Assembly (NCBI GenBank): GCA_903895995.1 | Contig: CAITVX010000032.1 | Location: forward strand, 1 to 41,022 | Length of the DNA stretch: 41,022 nt | Reading direction: 5' to 3' | Origin: an uncultured Actinomycetes bacterium | GTDB taxonomy: Bacteria > Actinomycetota > Actinomycetes > Nanopelagicales > Nanopelagicaceae | Shown: positions 1 to 7,345 of the stretch, one piece after another | Position numbering within the stretch: the first letter of the stretch is position 1 | How the letters are laid out: every line of letters starts with the position of its first letter | Notes under the pieces: generated by a model | Databases searched by the model: none | Told to the model about the DNA's origin: nothing | The model's input: the letters and a program-made list of their open reading frames with translations, nothing else | Program-made: the position numbers and the translations under genes

Positions 1-477
1 AAATCCAAATTTCTCGATGATTCGCATCGAAGGTTTATTAGCGCCGCTTACGGTGTATCTCAAGGTCTGAACATTCGGTTGATCTAGCACCCAACTCCAC
101 ATACCCATAAGGGCTTCACTCGCATACCCGTCGTTCTGGAAAGCTGGTTCAATCCCCAGCCCAATCTCAATCATCCCAGCTTCATTAGGTGCGCCATGGA
201 AACTAGCGCTTCCGATGATTTCACCACTCTCTTTGAGAACGATCCAACGAACAAACCAAATGTTCAGTGATGGATCGCTCTTTACTTGAGGTACTCGCCA
301 CGGCAGTGGACCTGAGTCATTTACTAATACACGGTGGGGATTGGCAAAAGGTTTGCCTGCATAGATCGATAGATTTTCCGGATCTTCAAAGAGAGTAATG
401 AGCTCATGTGGGGCGATTAAATACAACGAAAGGCGCTCGGTCTCAATGAGTGAGCCATCCGATTCGCTTTCATTCAT
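1..477 (-). CDS. GNAT N-acetyltransferase, RimJ/RimL type (3' end outside window)
   Basis: The minus strand is open from an ATG at 477 to the window edge, giving 159 residues with no stop, so the C-terminus is missing. The N-terminal part has the ETERLSLYLIAP strand common to RimJ/RimL-like acetyltransferases. The core follows: GEIIGSASFHG, then IEIGLGIEPAFQNDGYASEA, which matches the acetyl-CoA-binding motif A of GNAT enzymes (usually Q/RxxGxA/G), and finally the SGANKPSMRIIEKFGF segment that closes the fold. Enzymes of this kind move an acetyl group from acetyl-CoA to an amine on a protein or small molecule; the substrate cannot be read from sequence. It is divergent from the ABM-like gene starting at 558. 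No Shine-Dalgarno sequence is visible before the ATG. Confidence 0.85.
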   Translation of the reverse strand, partial: MNESESDGSLIETERLSLYLIAPHELITLFEDPENLSIYAGKPFANPHRVLVNDSGPLPWRVPQVKSDPSLNIWFVRWIVLKESGEIIGSASFHGAPNEAGMIEIGLGIEPAFQNDGYASEALMGMWSWVLDQPNVQTLRYTVSGANKPSMRIIEKFGF

Positions 478-557
478 ATGAAAAGTAAAGCAGATAGAAG
501 TTGCTTCGGCTACTTTCCTAGCATAATGAGGCCCTACGACTAAGGTAAGGAATTCCT

Positions 558-911
558 ATGGAGTCAGTCAGAGCGGTTGCAACTTTCCCTTATATCGCGC
601 CAGAAAATTTAGAGGCATTCAAAAAACTTGCATCAGAGATGCTCTTGGTTATTCACAAGCAAGAGTCGATTCTGCGATATGACTTATTTTTCAGTGCAGA
701 TTTGACTCAATGCGTTGCGCTAGAAGAGTTCACATCACCAGCAGGGATCCTCGAGCATGTTGCTGCAAACCGAAAGATCTTGGATCAACTCGCAGAACTT
801 GGTGGTCAAGTCACAGGAGCGATATTTCCCATGAGCCAAGAGGGGGAAGCCCTCGAAGTAATCCGCTCAGAGTGGAGAGCACCGATGCATATTCACTTTG
901 CCGGCAAGTAG
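558..911 (+). CDS. ABM-like (dimeric alpha/beta barrel) protein
   Basis: This 117-residue protein has the size and pattern of an antibiotic-biosynthesis-monooxygenase-like or quinol-monooxygenase-like ferredoxin fold. It has a first strand (VRAVATFPYIAPENLEAFKK), a helix, then a strand (LRYDLFFSADLTQCVALEEF) followed by a short helix containing EHVAANRKIL. These small proteins form dimers and may oxidise quinones or act on small aromatics, but many have no known activity. A purine-rich AAGGAA lies about 6 bases before the ATG. It is followed 46 bases later by the class V aminotransferase on the same strand. A second ABM protein lies at 9934-10227. The family is fairly clear; the function is unknown. 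Confidence 0.7.
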   Translation: MESVRAVATFPYIAPENLEAFKKLASEMLLVIHKQESILRYDLFFSADLTQCVALEEFTSPAGILEHVAANRKILDQLAELGGQVTGAIFPMSQEGEALEVIRSEWRAPMHIHFAGK

Positions 912-945
912 TAATTTTGCTATTGAGTTCTGAACCAAGCACGGC

Positions 946-951
946 TTTAAT
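946..951 (+). promoter_or_regulatory. Candidate -10 (TTTAAT) of a leaderless transcript
   Basis: TTTAAT ends 6 bases before the ATG at 958, and there is no Shine-Dalgarno sequence in the gap. The spacing would place the transcription start at or next to the start codon. The hexamer matches TATAAT at 5 of 6 positions. No clear -35 was found. Confidence 0.45.
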
Positions 952-957
952 TGGAAC

Positions 958-2157
958 ATGAGCTACAACGTTGAAAAAATTCGCGAGCATTTCCCCGCCC
1001 TGAAATCTGGATTGGCATTCTTTGACGGACCCGGCGGCAGCCAGGTCCCGACTCAAGTAGGCGCAGCAATCGCTGCAGCGATTACTCAACCGATTTCAAA
1101 TCGCAGTGTCACGACTCTCTCTGAAAGAAATGCTGAAGAGATTGTTATTGGATTTCGTCAAGCAGTCGCAGATCTCATTAATGCCGACGCCGGTGGAGTT
1201 GTCTACGGCCGTAGTTGGACTCAAATCACCTATGACTTCTCTCGCACATTAGCTAAGACCTGGAAAGCTGGCGATGAAATCATCGTCACAAACCTTGATC
1301 ATGATTCAAATATTCGCCCATGGGTCCAAGCTGCTGAAGCAATGGGAGTAGTTGTTCGATGGGCCAAATTCGATACAACAACAGGTGAATTACCTACTTC
1401 GGCAATCTCTGAATTACTGAATGAGAAGACTCGCCTTGTCGCTGTGACTGGCGCAGGAAATACTTTGGGAACTAGACCTGATATTCAAGAGATTTCTCAA
1501 GCGGTCCACAAGACGAAGGCACTTTTATATGTAGATGGAGTTCATCTAACTCCACATGCAGTCATTGATATGCAGGCTATGGGCGCTGATTTCTTTGGAT
1601 TCTCGTTCTATAAATTATTCGGGCCACACTGCGCGGCTATTGCAGCAAAGCCAGAACTCCTCAAAACTTTAAATAATGAGAAGTTATTGCCATCCACAAG
1701 CAATGTTCCTGAGCGCTTTGAGTTCGGAACACTCCCCTATGAACTCATGGCTGGATGTACAGCAACGATTGACTACATCGCAAATATGGTTGAGGGAGCC
1801 GGTAGCCGTCGCGAGAGAATCATTAACTCCATGTCTGCGGCAGAGAAGTATGAAGAAACGCTCTTTGAATATATGGAATCAGAGATTAAGGCGATCCCCG
1901 GTGTGACTTTGTACGGGCATGCTAAAAAGCGAACTCCGACACTCTATTTCAACCTTAAGGGCGTTGAAGCGGCAGATGTCTATAAACACCTAGCAACCGT
2001 GCAGGTGAATGCTCCTGCTGGAAACTTCTACGCACTCGAGGTCTCTCGTGCATTGGGACTCGGAGATACCGGTGCAGTTCGTGCAGGTTTAGCTCCGTAC
2101 AGCACTACCAAGGATGTAGACCGCTTAATTGCTGGATTGCACCAATTAGCGAAGTAA
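958..2157 (+). CDS. Cysteine desulfurase-like class V aminotransferase
   Basis: This is a 399-residue PLP enzyme of the aminotransferase class V fold, close to the cysteine-desulfurase-like subgroup often annotated near SufS. The N-terminus FPALKSGLAFFDGPGGSQVP is typical of that subgroup. TNLDHDSN (about 111-118) matches the substrate and cofactor loop, YVDGVH (191-196) carries the PLP-binding Asp193, and FGFSFYKLFGPH contains the likely Schiff-base Lys219. No SUF or ISC partner genes lie nearby, so a dedicated role in Fe-S assembly is not supported; a lyase or aminotransferase acting on an unknown amino acid is equally possible. Its stop lies one base from the stop of the convergent SDR gene. 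Confidence 0.85.
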   Translation: MSYNVEKIREHFPALKSGLAFFDGPGGSQVPTQVGAAIAAAITQPISNRSVTTLSERNAEEIVIGFRQAVADLINADAGGVVYGRSWTQITYDFSRTLAKTWKAGDEIIVTNLDHDSNIRPWVQAAEAMGVVVRWAKFDTTTGELPTSAISELLNEKTRLVAVTGAGNTLGTRPDIQEISQAVHKTKALLYVDGVHLTPHAVIDMQAMGADFFGFSFYKLFGPHCAAIAAKPELLKTLNNEKLLPSTSNVPERFEFGTLPYELMAGCTATIDYIANMVEGAGSRRERIINSMSAAEKYEETLFEYMESEIKAIPGVTLYGHAKKRTPTLYFNLKGVEAADVYKHLATVQVNAPAGNFYALEVSRALGLGDTGAVRAGLAPYSTTKDVDRLIAGLHQLAK

Positions 2158-2158
2158 C

Positions 2159-2911
2159 TTACATACGTAAGTAAGAAGCTCCATTAAAATCTAATACTGC
2201 GCCACTCGCCCACTCGCTATCAGGTGATGCTAAGAAGTAAACCGCTTTCGCTAGCTCTTCTGGCCTTGCAGCACGATTAAATGGGCTTTGCGCACGGATA
2301 CCTGCTCCTTCGGGACCATCTAAGAGCCGAGATGCCATCTCTGTCTCAACAAACCCCGGGGCAAGTGTTGTAACACCAATATGCATCGGCGCTAGTGCTT
2401 TAGCAATTGATTGACCGAAGGCAACTATCGCAGCCTTTGAAGCGCCATATGCAGGGCTTAAGGGTTCACCTCGGAAAGCTCCGCGAGATCCAATATTTAC
2501 GATGCGAGAAGTTCCATTCTTTGGCATATGACGTAGCGCGCACCACGAAACATTTGCAGCGCCGATCAAGTTAACTCCGAGTGTTTGGGACCAAGCAGCC
2601 TGCCACTCTTCATACGTAGTCGTTTCGATTGGGTGATCCACAAATAGACCAGCATTGTTAATCAATACATCAATTTTTCCAAATGTCTTTGCAACTTCTT
2701 CAACCATTCTCCGAATCGCTTCAGGGTCACGTAATTCGGCTTGAGCGGTGATATGTCCATCTCCTGGCAAAGATTTACAGACTGCATCAGCATCTGATTG
2801 GGATGAAACAAAATGAATCGCTATCCGATCGCCTGCTTGAGCAAACTCCTGAGCAATTGCAGCCCCGATACCTCGGGCGCCACCAGTTATAAGAACGGTA
2901 CGTCTATCCAT
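2159..2911 (-). CDS. SDR-family NAD(P)-dependent oxidoreductase
   Basis: The 250-residue protein is a classical short-chain dehydrogenase/reductase. TGGARGIGAAIA (about 9-20) is the glycine-rich dinucleotide-binding motif, LINNAG (about 83-88) is the structural NNAG motif, and the catalytic Ser-Tyr-Lys is seen as NIGSRG followed by YGASKAA. The C-terminal LAPGFVETEM segment is also typical. It resembles FabG, but no fatty acid synthesis genes are near, so the substrate is unknown. The ATG at 2911 is preceded by TAGAAT with a 6-base gap, which suggests a leaderless message and supports this start. Confidence 0.88.
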   Translation of the reverse strand: MDRRTVLITGGARGIGAAIAQEFAQAGDRIAIHFVSSQSDADAVCKSLPGDGHITAQAELRDPEAIRRMVEEVAKTFGKIDVLINNAGLFVDHPIETTTYEEWQAAWSQTLGVNLIGAANVSWCALRHMPKNGTSRIVNIGSRGAFRGEPLSPAYGASKAAIVAFGQSIAKALAPMHIGVTTLAPGFVETEMASRLLDGPEGAGIRAQSPFNRAARPEELAKAVYFLASPDSEWASGAVLDFNGASYLRM

Positions 2912-2917
2912 TGACGT

Positions 2918-2923
2918 ATTCTA
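2918..2923 (-). promoter_or_regulatory. Candidate -10 (TAGAAT) for the SDR gene
   Basis: On the minus strand TAGAAT is separated by exactly 6 bases (ACGTCA) from the ATG at 2911. It matches TATAAT at 5 of 6 positions, and no ribosome binding site is present. Confidence 0.6.
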
Positions 2924-3072
2924 ATTGCTAACTCTCAAAGCAGAAAGGGCGAGTGCCCCTGAGCCGATGATCTTGCGGTGTGAGAGAGTCATATTCATGG
3001 ATAAATCCAAATGGACGGATATTTCATCAAGCTGAATTCAAAGGGAGGAAAAGGTTAACGACTGGTAACAAG

Positions 3073-3145
3073 TGCGCTTGAAGGGATTCGAACCCCTAAC
3101 CTTCTGATCCGTAGTCAGATGCTCTATCCGTTGAGCTACAAGCGC
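3073..3145 (-). tRNA. tRNA-Arg (anticodon ACG)
   Basis: The minus strand folds into a full 73-base cloverleaf. The acceptor stem is GCGCTTG/CAAGCGC, the D stem GCTC/GAGC, the anticodon stem TCTGA/TCAGA with loop CTACGGA (anticodon ACG), and the T arm holds TTCGAAT. The discriminator base is A. No CCA is encoded after it, unlike the two tRNA-Ser genes in this window, so the CCA must be added afterwards. The first anticodon A is expected to be edited to inosine by TadA to read CGU, CGC and CGA. Confidence 0.97.
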
Positions 3146-3176
3146 TTGGTGGTGGAGAGTGAATACTACCTGTTAA

Positions 3177-4487
3177 CTAATTAAGCCCCAAACTCAGCAA
3201 TTTAGCCCAAGAAACCTCTTTTACTCGAGGTTTACCAACTGGCTCCCCTGCTGCAGCCTCAGCTGCATTGATCTTTGCCCAAGCGCTCTGATCAATGACT
3301 TGATGTCCTGCCGGGATAAGCATTGCAATATCCATTGTTTCTTTTGGTTCTTTGAGATCTGAAATAAGTAGATCTACAACATCGGATGCATCGCTCTTAT
3401 TAGTACCGATAACTCCAGAGGGACCGCGCTTTGCCCAACCGACTGTATAAATATTGGTACCAAGTACGCGCCCAGCTTCGTTCTCAATGATTCCATTATG
3501 GAAGTAGACGCCATTGATTGGGGCCGCCTGATAACCAATTGCAGATATAACGAGTGAGCAAGGAATTGAATATGTCTCACCTGTGTCAACTACTTTGCCA
3601 TTTTCAATCTTGTTGATTCCAAAGATTACTTCTTCGACCTTGTCGTTGCCTTTAATTTCTTTTGGCGCAGAGAGGAATCTGAACTCCATCGAACGTTCGT
3701 GGCCAGACTTCGGATGCTCTGCGATCAGACGCCATGCTTCAAGGTTCGATGCAACATGCTTCTCAATTTCACCAGCAGCCGCTGCACGGGCATGTGCTTC
3801 ACTCACTTGATCTGCATCGATATAGACATCTGTATGTTCTAGCTTTGGAAGATCACGAAGCTCTGGCGCTGTGAATGCAGCATGTTCTACTCCGCGACGC
3901 CCTGCGATATAGACCTTGCGGATATTTGATCCATGGAAAGTAGCGAGCGCATGATCAGTCGTATCGGTCGGATCTAGTTCGATTGGATTTATAGCCAGCA
4001 TGCGAGCGCAATCCATTGCAACGTTACCTGCGCCGATAACAACTGCAGTTGTTCCAGAGAGGTCGATGTTCAATGCTGCAAAATCTGGGTGACCGTTATA
4101 CCAAGGGACAAATTCAGCAGCAGATAGTGAGCCAGGGAGATCTTCTCCAGGGATACCGAGTTTGCGACCAATTGCAGATCCGGTACACATCACTACCGCG
4201 TCATAACGAGATGTGAGATCTTCAATATCAATATCCTTGCCGATCTCGATATTGCCAAAGAGTCTGAAATTGGGCTCGGCCGCTACCTTTTCAAAGACCT
4301 TTGCGACTGTCTTAATCTTTGGATGATCAGGTGCAACGCCTAGGCGTACGAGCCCCCACATAGTTGGGAGGCGCTCAAAGAGATCGATAGAGAAGGTGCG
4401 ATCCTCGTTCTGGGCGTTCTGAAGGGCCTGCGCAGTGAAGTAACCAGCAGGGCCTGCGCCAACGATTGCGATCGAGTAATGAGCCAT
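3177..4487 (-). CDS. fprA: Ferredoxin/adrenodoxin-type NADP+ reductase (FprA-like)
   Basis: The 436-residue flavoprotein matches the adrenodoxin-reductase family found in actinobacteria (FprA). It passes electrons between NADPH and ferredoxins through FAD. IAIVGAGPAGYFTAQAL at the N-terminus is the FAD-binding Rossmann motif, and MWGLVRLGVAPDHPKIK is a family signature. VVIGAGNVAMDCARML (about 165-180) is the NADPH-binding motif, followed by the GRRG segment that helps select NADP. The C-terminal TVGWAKRGPSGVIGTNK is also characteristic of the family. No ferredoxin gene lies next to it. The ATG at 4487 has no clear Shine-Dalgarno; a TAAACT hexamer lies 9 bases before it. tRNA-Arg follows downstream. 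Confidence 0.93.
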   Translation of the reverse strand: MAHYSIAIVGAGPAGYFTAQALQNAQNEDRTFSIDLFERLPTMWGLVRLGVAPDHPKIKTVAKVFEKVAAEPNFRLFGNIEIGKDIDIEDLTSRYDAVVMCTGSAIGRKLGIPGEDLPGSLSAAEFVPWYNGHPDFAALNIDLSGTTAVVIGAGNVAMDCARMLAINPIELDPTDTTDHALATFHGSNIRKVYIAGRRGVEHAAFTAPELRDLPKLEHTDVYIDADQVSEAHARAAAAGEIEKHVASNLEAWRLIAEHPKSGHERSMEFRFLSAPKEIKGNDKVEEVIFGINKIENGKVVDTGETYSIPCSLVISAIGYQAAPINGVYFHNGIIENEAGRVLGTNIYTVGWAKRGPSGVIGTNKSDASDVVDLLISDLKEPKETMDIAMLIPAGHQVIDQSAWAKINAAEAAAGEPVGKPRVKEVSWAKLLSLGLN

Positions 4488-4520
4488 CAGGGTCGCAGTT
4501 TACAGGGCTAGCAGTAAGCG

Positions 4521-4539
4521 GGACCTCATTAGAGGATCC
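4521..4539 (-). terminator. Hairpin after the glycosidase gene
   Basis: Just past the stop of the glycosidase gene the minus strand reads GGATCCTCTAATGAGGTCC. This can form a 7-bp stem (GGA.CCTC/GAGG.TCC with one bulged T) around a TAAT loop. There is no following T tract, so termination is plausible but not proven. Confidence 0.4.
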
Positions 4540-4552
4540 AGTGAAGGGGTCT

Positions 4553-5497
4553 TTAAGGTCGTTTCACTTTGAGAGTGCCCGCATCTGTCATTATCAAAGG
4601 AATTGGGTCACAAATTCGCCCAGTGAAATCTTCTTTCACTTGGCCATTTTCAAATCCGATGATGGACCATTGACCTTGTCGGTCTTTGATAATGCGCCCC
4701 GCATAAATTCCTTCTGCATCGATGATATCTGCCTGATCAAAATGAATTGGGCCCGTTGGCGAATCCATTGGAACTGAGTAAGTCCCAGTTTGAAATCCAG
4801 CTTTGAATTCATTGATGTGGTGTGAGGCAACACAGAAGATCATGACATAGCGACCATTGATCTTTTCTACCTGCACAACCTCAACTTGCCCGAACCCCGC
4901 TTCTCCATGCAATGGAGGCAATACTTCCCATGTTTTAAGATCCGAAGATATTGCATGAGCGACTGTCGCACGCGTTTTAATTCCACCGCCTCTGATATCT
5001 GCCGTGTTTAGCATGTGCCATTTTTTGTCTCGGTCATCAAAGAAAATCCATGGATCACGCCAATTCGTATCCGGGTCTCCGCTTTCTTGGCTTTCGTAAT
5101 ATTGTGGATCAGCCTTTGTCACTGGGTTATTAAGATTACGAGTCCATGTGATTAAATCCGGGCTGGTTGCAAATCCAATTTGCTGAACGATTCCACCATT
5201 TACTTTAGAGACTCCGGTGTAGAACATGTAATAGAGATTGTCAGCAGGATTTTTGATTACGCTCCCAGTCCAGGTTGCAACATCATCCCAAGCAGGTGCA
5301 TCTGCACAGACAAGTGCATCTGGAAGAAGGATCCAGTTCTTTAAATCTTTTGATTGGGCATGACCTATCGACGCTCGAAAATGACGTCTATCAGGATCCC
5401 CGAGCGCTTTGGACGCACGCAAAAAGAATATGTGAAAGTTCTCTCCATCATCAAAGAGCCAACAATCCCAAACCCAGTGGTCATTGAGTTGAAGCAC
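4553..5497 (-). CDS. Glycoside hydrolase, five-bladed beta-propeller (GH32/GH43/GH68-like), intracellular
   Basis: The 314-residue protein has repeated propeller strands of the pattern 'SxDLxTW' (QSKDLKNW, TSPDLITW, SSDLKTW), typical of the GH32/43/68 clan. Candidate acidic residues are the Asp in DHWVWDCWLFDDG near the N-terminus (nucleophile region), the Asp in TNWRDPWIFFDD (the RDP motif), and the Glu in GQVEVVQVE (acid/base region). There is no signal peptide, so it should act inside the cell on a sugar imported by the ABC genes in front of it. A fructosyl or arabinosyl substrate is possible, but the family does not fix it. It starts at a GTG whose G is the last base of the permease TAG stop (TAGTG), pointing to translational coupling. 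It is the last gene of the cluster. Confidence 0.8.
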   Translation of the reverse strand: MLQLNDHWVWDCWLFDDGENFHIFFLRASKALGDPDRRHFRASIGHAQSKDLKNWILLPDALVCADAPAWDDVATWTGSVIKNPADNLYYMFYTGVSKVNGGIVQQIGFATSPDLITWTRNLNNPVTKADPQYYESQESGDPDTNWRDPWIFFDDRDKKWHMLNTADIRGGGIKTRATVAHAISSDLKTWEVLPPLHGEAGFGQVEVVQVEKINGRYVMIFCVASHHINEFKAGFQTGTYSVPMDSPTGPIHFDQADIIDAEGIYAGRIIKDRQGQWSIIGFENGQVKEDFTGRICDPIPLIMTDAGTLKVKRP

Positions 5498-6330
5498 TAC
5501 TTAACAGCTCCAGTAGAAATACCAGAGATGAACTGGCGCTGGAGAACGAGGTAGAAAATGATGATTGGTAGAACAGCGAGTAAAAGTCCAGCCATTGCTT
5601 GACCATATTGGGTCGAATATTGACCATAGAAGAGATAGGTCGAAAGTGGGAGCGTCTGGGTCTCTGGTGTGAGCACCAACCGCGGAAGGAGGAAGTCATT
5701 CCAGATCCAGAGTGAGTTAACAATAGCTACTGTAGCTGTAACAGGGCGAAGCATTGGGAAGACAATTCTCCAGAAAATAGTGAAGTCATTTGCTCCATCC
5801 ATTGCCGCTGCTTCGTCAATCTCTGCTGGAATTTTTGAAATAAAGCCGTGATAAAGAAATGTTGAAAGGGCAACGCCAAAACCTTGGTAGAAGAAGATCA
5901 AAGCAATACGGTTATTGATTGAAACAAATTGAGCAAAGATCGACATAAAAGGAATCATCAATGCTTGGAATGGCACGATCATTGAGGCAACAAGAATGAG
6001 AAAAGTCGTCTTTGTAAACTTGTTCTTCGTACGAGCCAAATAGTAAGCAAGCATGGAAGAAAAAATGATTAAAACAGATACGCTAAAAGTTGTAATAATG
6101 ATCGAATTTACTAGCGATCTAAAGAAATTCATCTTTCGAAGTGCTTCTTGGAAGTTGTCCCACGTGAAGTTAACCGGCCACCCAAGAGGGTTTGCCAAAA
6201 TATCAAATTTAGGCTTCACCGAGTTAAGTAGCACCAAAAGAAAGGGTGCTACATAAGATACTGAAAGAAAGAGGCCGAGTCCAAAGATCACTTTTTTACT
6301 GATCGAACGTCGCTTCGAGGGATTGTTCAC
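5497..6330 (-). CDS. Carbohydrate ABC transporter permease, MalG/UgpE type
   Basis: This 277-residue inner-membrane permease has about six hydrophobic segments, the first at roughly 12-33. Its cytoplasmic EAA loop, EIDEAAAMDGANDFTIFWRI, is the contact point for the ATPase. Family and length fit the MalG half of CUT1 sugar importers. It starts at GTG within a GTGA overlap with the MalF-type gene and ends in a TAGTG overlap with the glycosidase, so the three genes are translated together. No ATPase gene lies in the cluster. Actinobacteria often share one MsiK-type ATPase among several such importers, and that is the likely arrangement here (inference). Confidence 0.92.
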   Translation of the reverse strand: MNNPSKRRSISKKVIFGLGLFLSVSYVAPFLLVLLNSVKPKFDILANPLGWPVNFTWDNFQEALRKMNFFRSLVNSIIITTFSVSVLIIFSSMLAYYLARTKNKFTKTTFLILVASMIVPFQALMIPFMSIFAQFVSINNRIALIFFYQGFGVALSTFLYHGFISKIPAEIDEAAAMDGANDFTIFWRIVFPMLRPVTATVAIVNSLWIWNDFLLPRLVLTPETQTLPLSTYLFYGQYSTQYGQAMAGLLLAVLPIIIFYLVLQRQFISGISTGAVK

Positions 6331-7205
6331 TGTTGAACCTCCAACCGCTTGCTAATACGCACTTGGATGAGGGCTGCGATCGCAACCATAAAGAACATTA
6401 AAACTGCCTGAGCTTGACCGGTTCCGAAGTGTCCGAAGGCGAACGCCTCTTGGAAAATGTGCATGGAGATTAATTCGGTCGTTCGGTATGGGCCACCACC
6501 GGTCAGCGCTAAGTTGACGTCGTATGCCATAAATCCGGCACGCATGGTTAGGAAGAGTGAGATCGTGAAAGCTTGTGCCATCAATGGAATTTTGATTGCA
6601 GTCAGCATTCGGAGAGGGGAGGCGCCATCAACTTTTGCAGCTTCAATGACATCCTGCTCGATGCTAATGAGACCGGTGATGTAGATAATCATCATGTAAC
6701 CAGATGACTGCCAGATGGTGACAATAATAAGAGCCCAAAAAGCCTTATTAGTATCGTTCAGCCAAGAATCCTGAAAGAAGGGGATATTGAACTTTCTTGC
6801 GATCGCAGTGATTGCGGTATTAAAAATGAATTGCCAAATGACACCGAGCACAACACCACCGATGAGGTTTGGAATAAAGAAGAATGTGCGGAAAATATTT
6901 GAGCTCTTGAGTTTAGATGTCACTAGAAGGGCGAGTCCGAAAGCGACTGCATTAACAAGAATGACTGAGACGAGAACAAACTTTAACGTGAAGCCTAGGG
7001 TGGCCCAAAAGGTAGGGTCCCTGAACGATTTTGTGTAATTTTCGAATCCCGCTAATTTTGTATATTTAAATCCATTCCAGTTTGTAAAGGTAAGAAAGAG
7101 ACCTTGAGCAAATGGATAAACAAGCACAGCTAAAAAAATCGAAAGTGGGATTGCGCCAAAGGTCAGAAACTTCCTGATCTGTTGGGATCGGCTTTGTTGA
7201 CTCAT
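6327..7205 (-). CDS. Carbohydrate ABC transporter permease, MalF/UgpA type
   Basis: The 292-residue membrane protein is the MalF-type partner of the following MalG-type permease. Its first membrane helix is near the N-terminus (FGAIPLSIFLAVLVYPFAQG), five more follow, and the EAA loop is EQDVIEAAKVDGASPLRMLT. The reading frame allows a GTG at 7208 immediately before the ATG at 7205; I chose the ATG. A GGAG stretch sits very close to both. The gene is separated from the binding-protein gene by about 140 bases that hold a strong hairpin. Confidence 0.91.
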   Translation of the reverse strand: MSQQSRSQQIRKFLTFGAIPLSIFLAVLVYPFAQGLFLTFTNWNGFKYTKLAGFENYTKSFRDPTFWATLGFTLKFVLVSVILVNAVAFGLALLVTSKLKSSNIFRTFFFIPNLIGGVVLGVIWQFIFNTAITAIARKFNIPFFQDSWLNDTNKAFWALIIVTIWQSSGYMMIIYITGLISIEQDVIEAAKVDGASPLRMLTAIKIPLMAQAFTISLFLTMRAGFMAYDVNLALTGGGPYRTTELISMHIFQEAFAFGHFGTGQAQAVLMFFMVAIAALIQVRISKRLEVQQ

Positions 7206-7251
7206 CACTCCGCTTTCTTAAAAGCAATCATTGTTCATATACAACGTTAGT

Positions 7252-7290
7252 GAGGCCACTCCCAAGGGTAAAACCCCCAGGAATGGCCTC
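7252..7290 (-). other. Intergenic hairpin between binding-protein and permease genes
   Basis: GAGGCCATTCC and GGAGTGGCCTC form an 11-bp stem on the minus strand with one G-T pair, and the loop contains further complementary G/C runs. It lacks a T tract. In sugar ABC operons a hairpin at this place often protects the abundant binding-protein mRNA or lets only part of transcription pass to the permeases. A weaker inverted repeat (CTAACTT/AAGTTAG) lies at 7300-7325. Confidence 0.65.
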
Positions 7291-7345
7291 GACTAACTTC
7301 TAACTTACTAGTTTTAACAAGTTAGATCTAGCAGTGGGGTACGAA

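Noticed and set aside
3055-3145. Genomic island attachment at tRNA-Arg
   Set aside because: No integrase and no repeat of the tRNA 3' end was seen on either side; the flanking genes look native.
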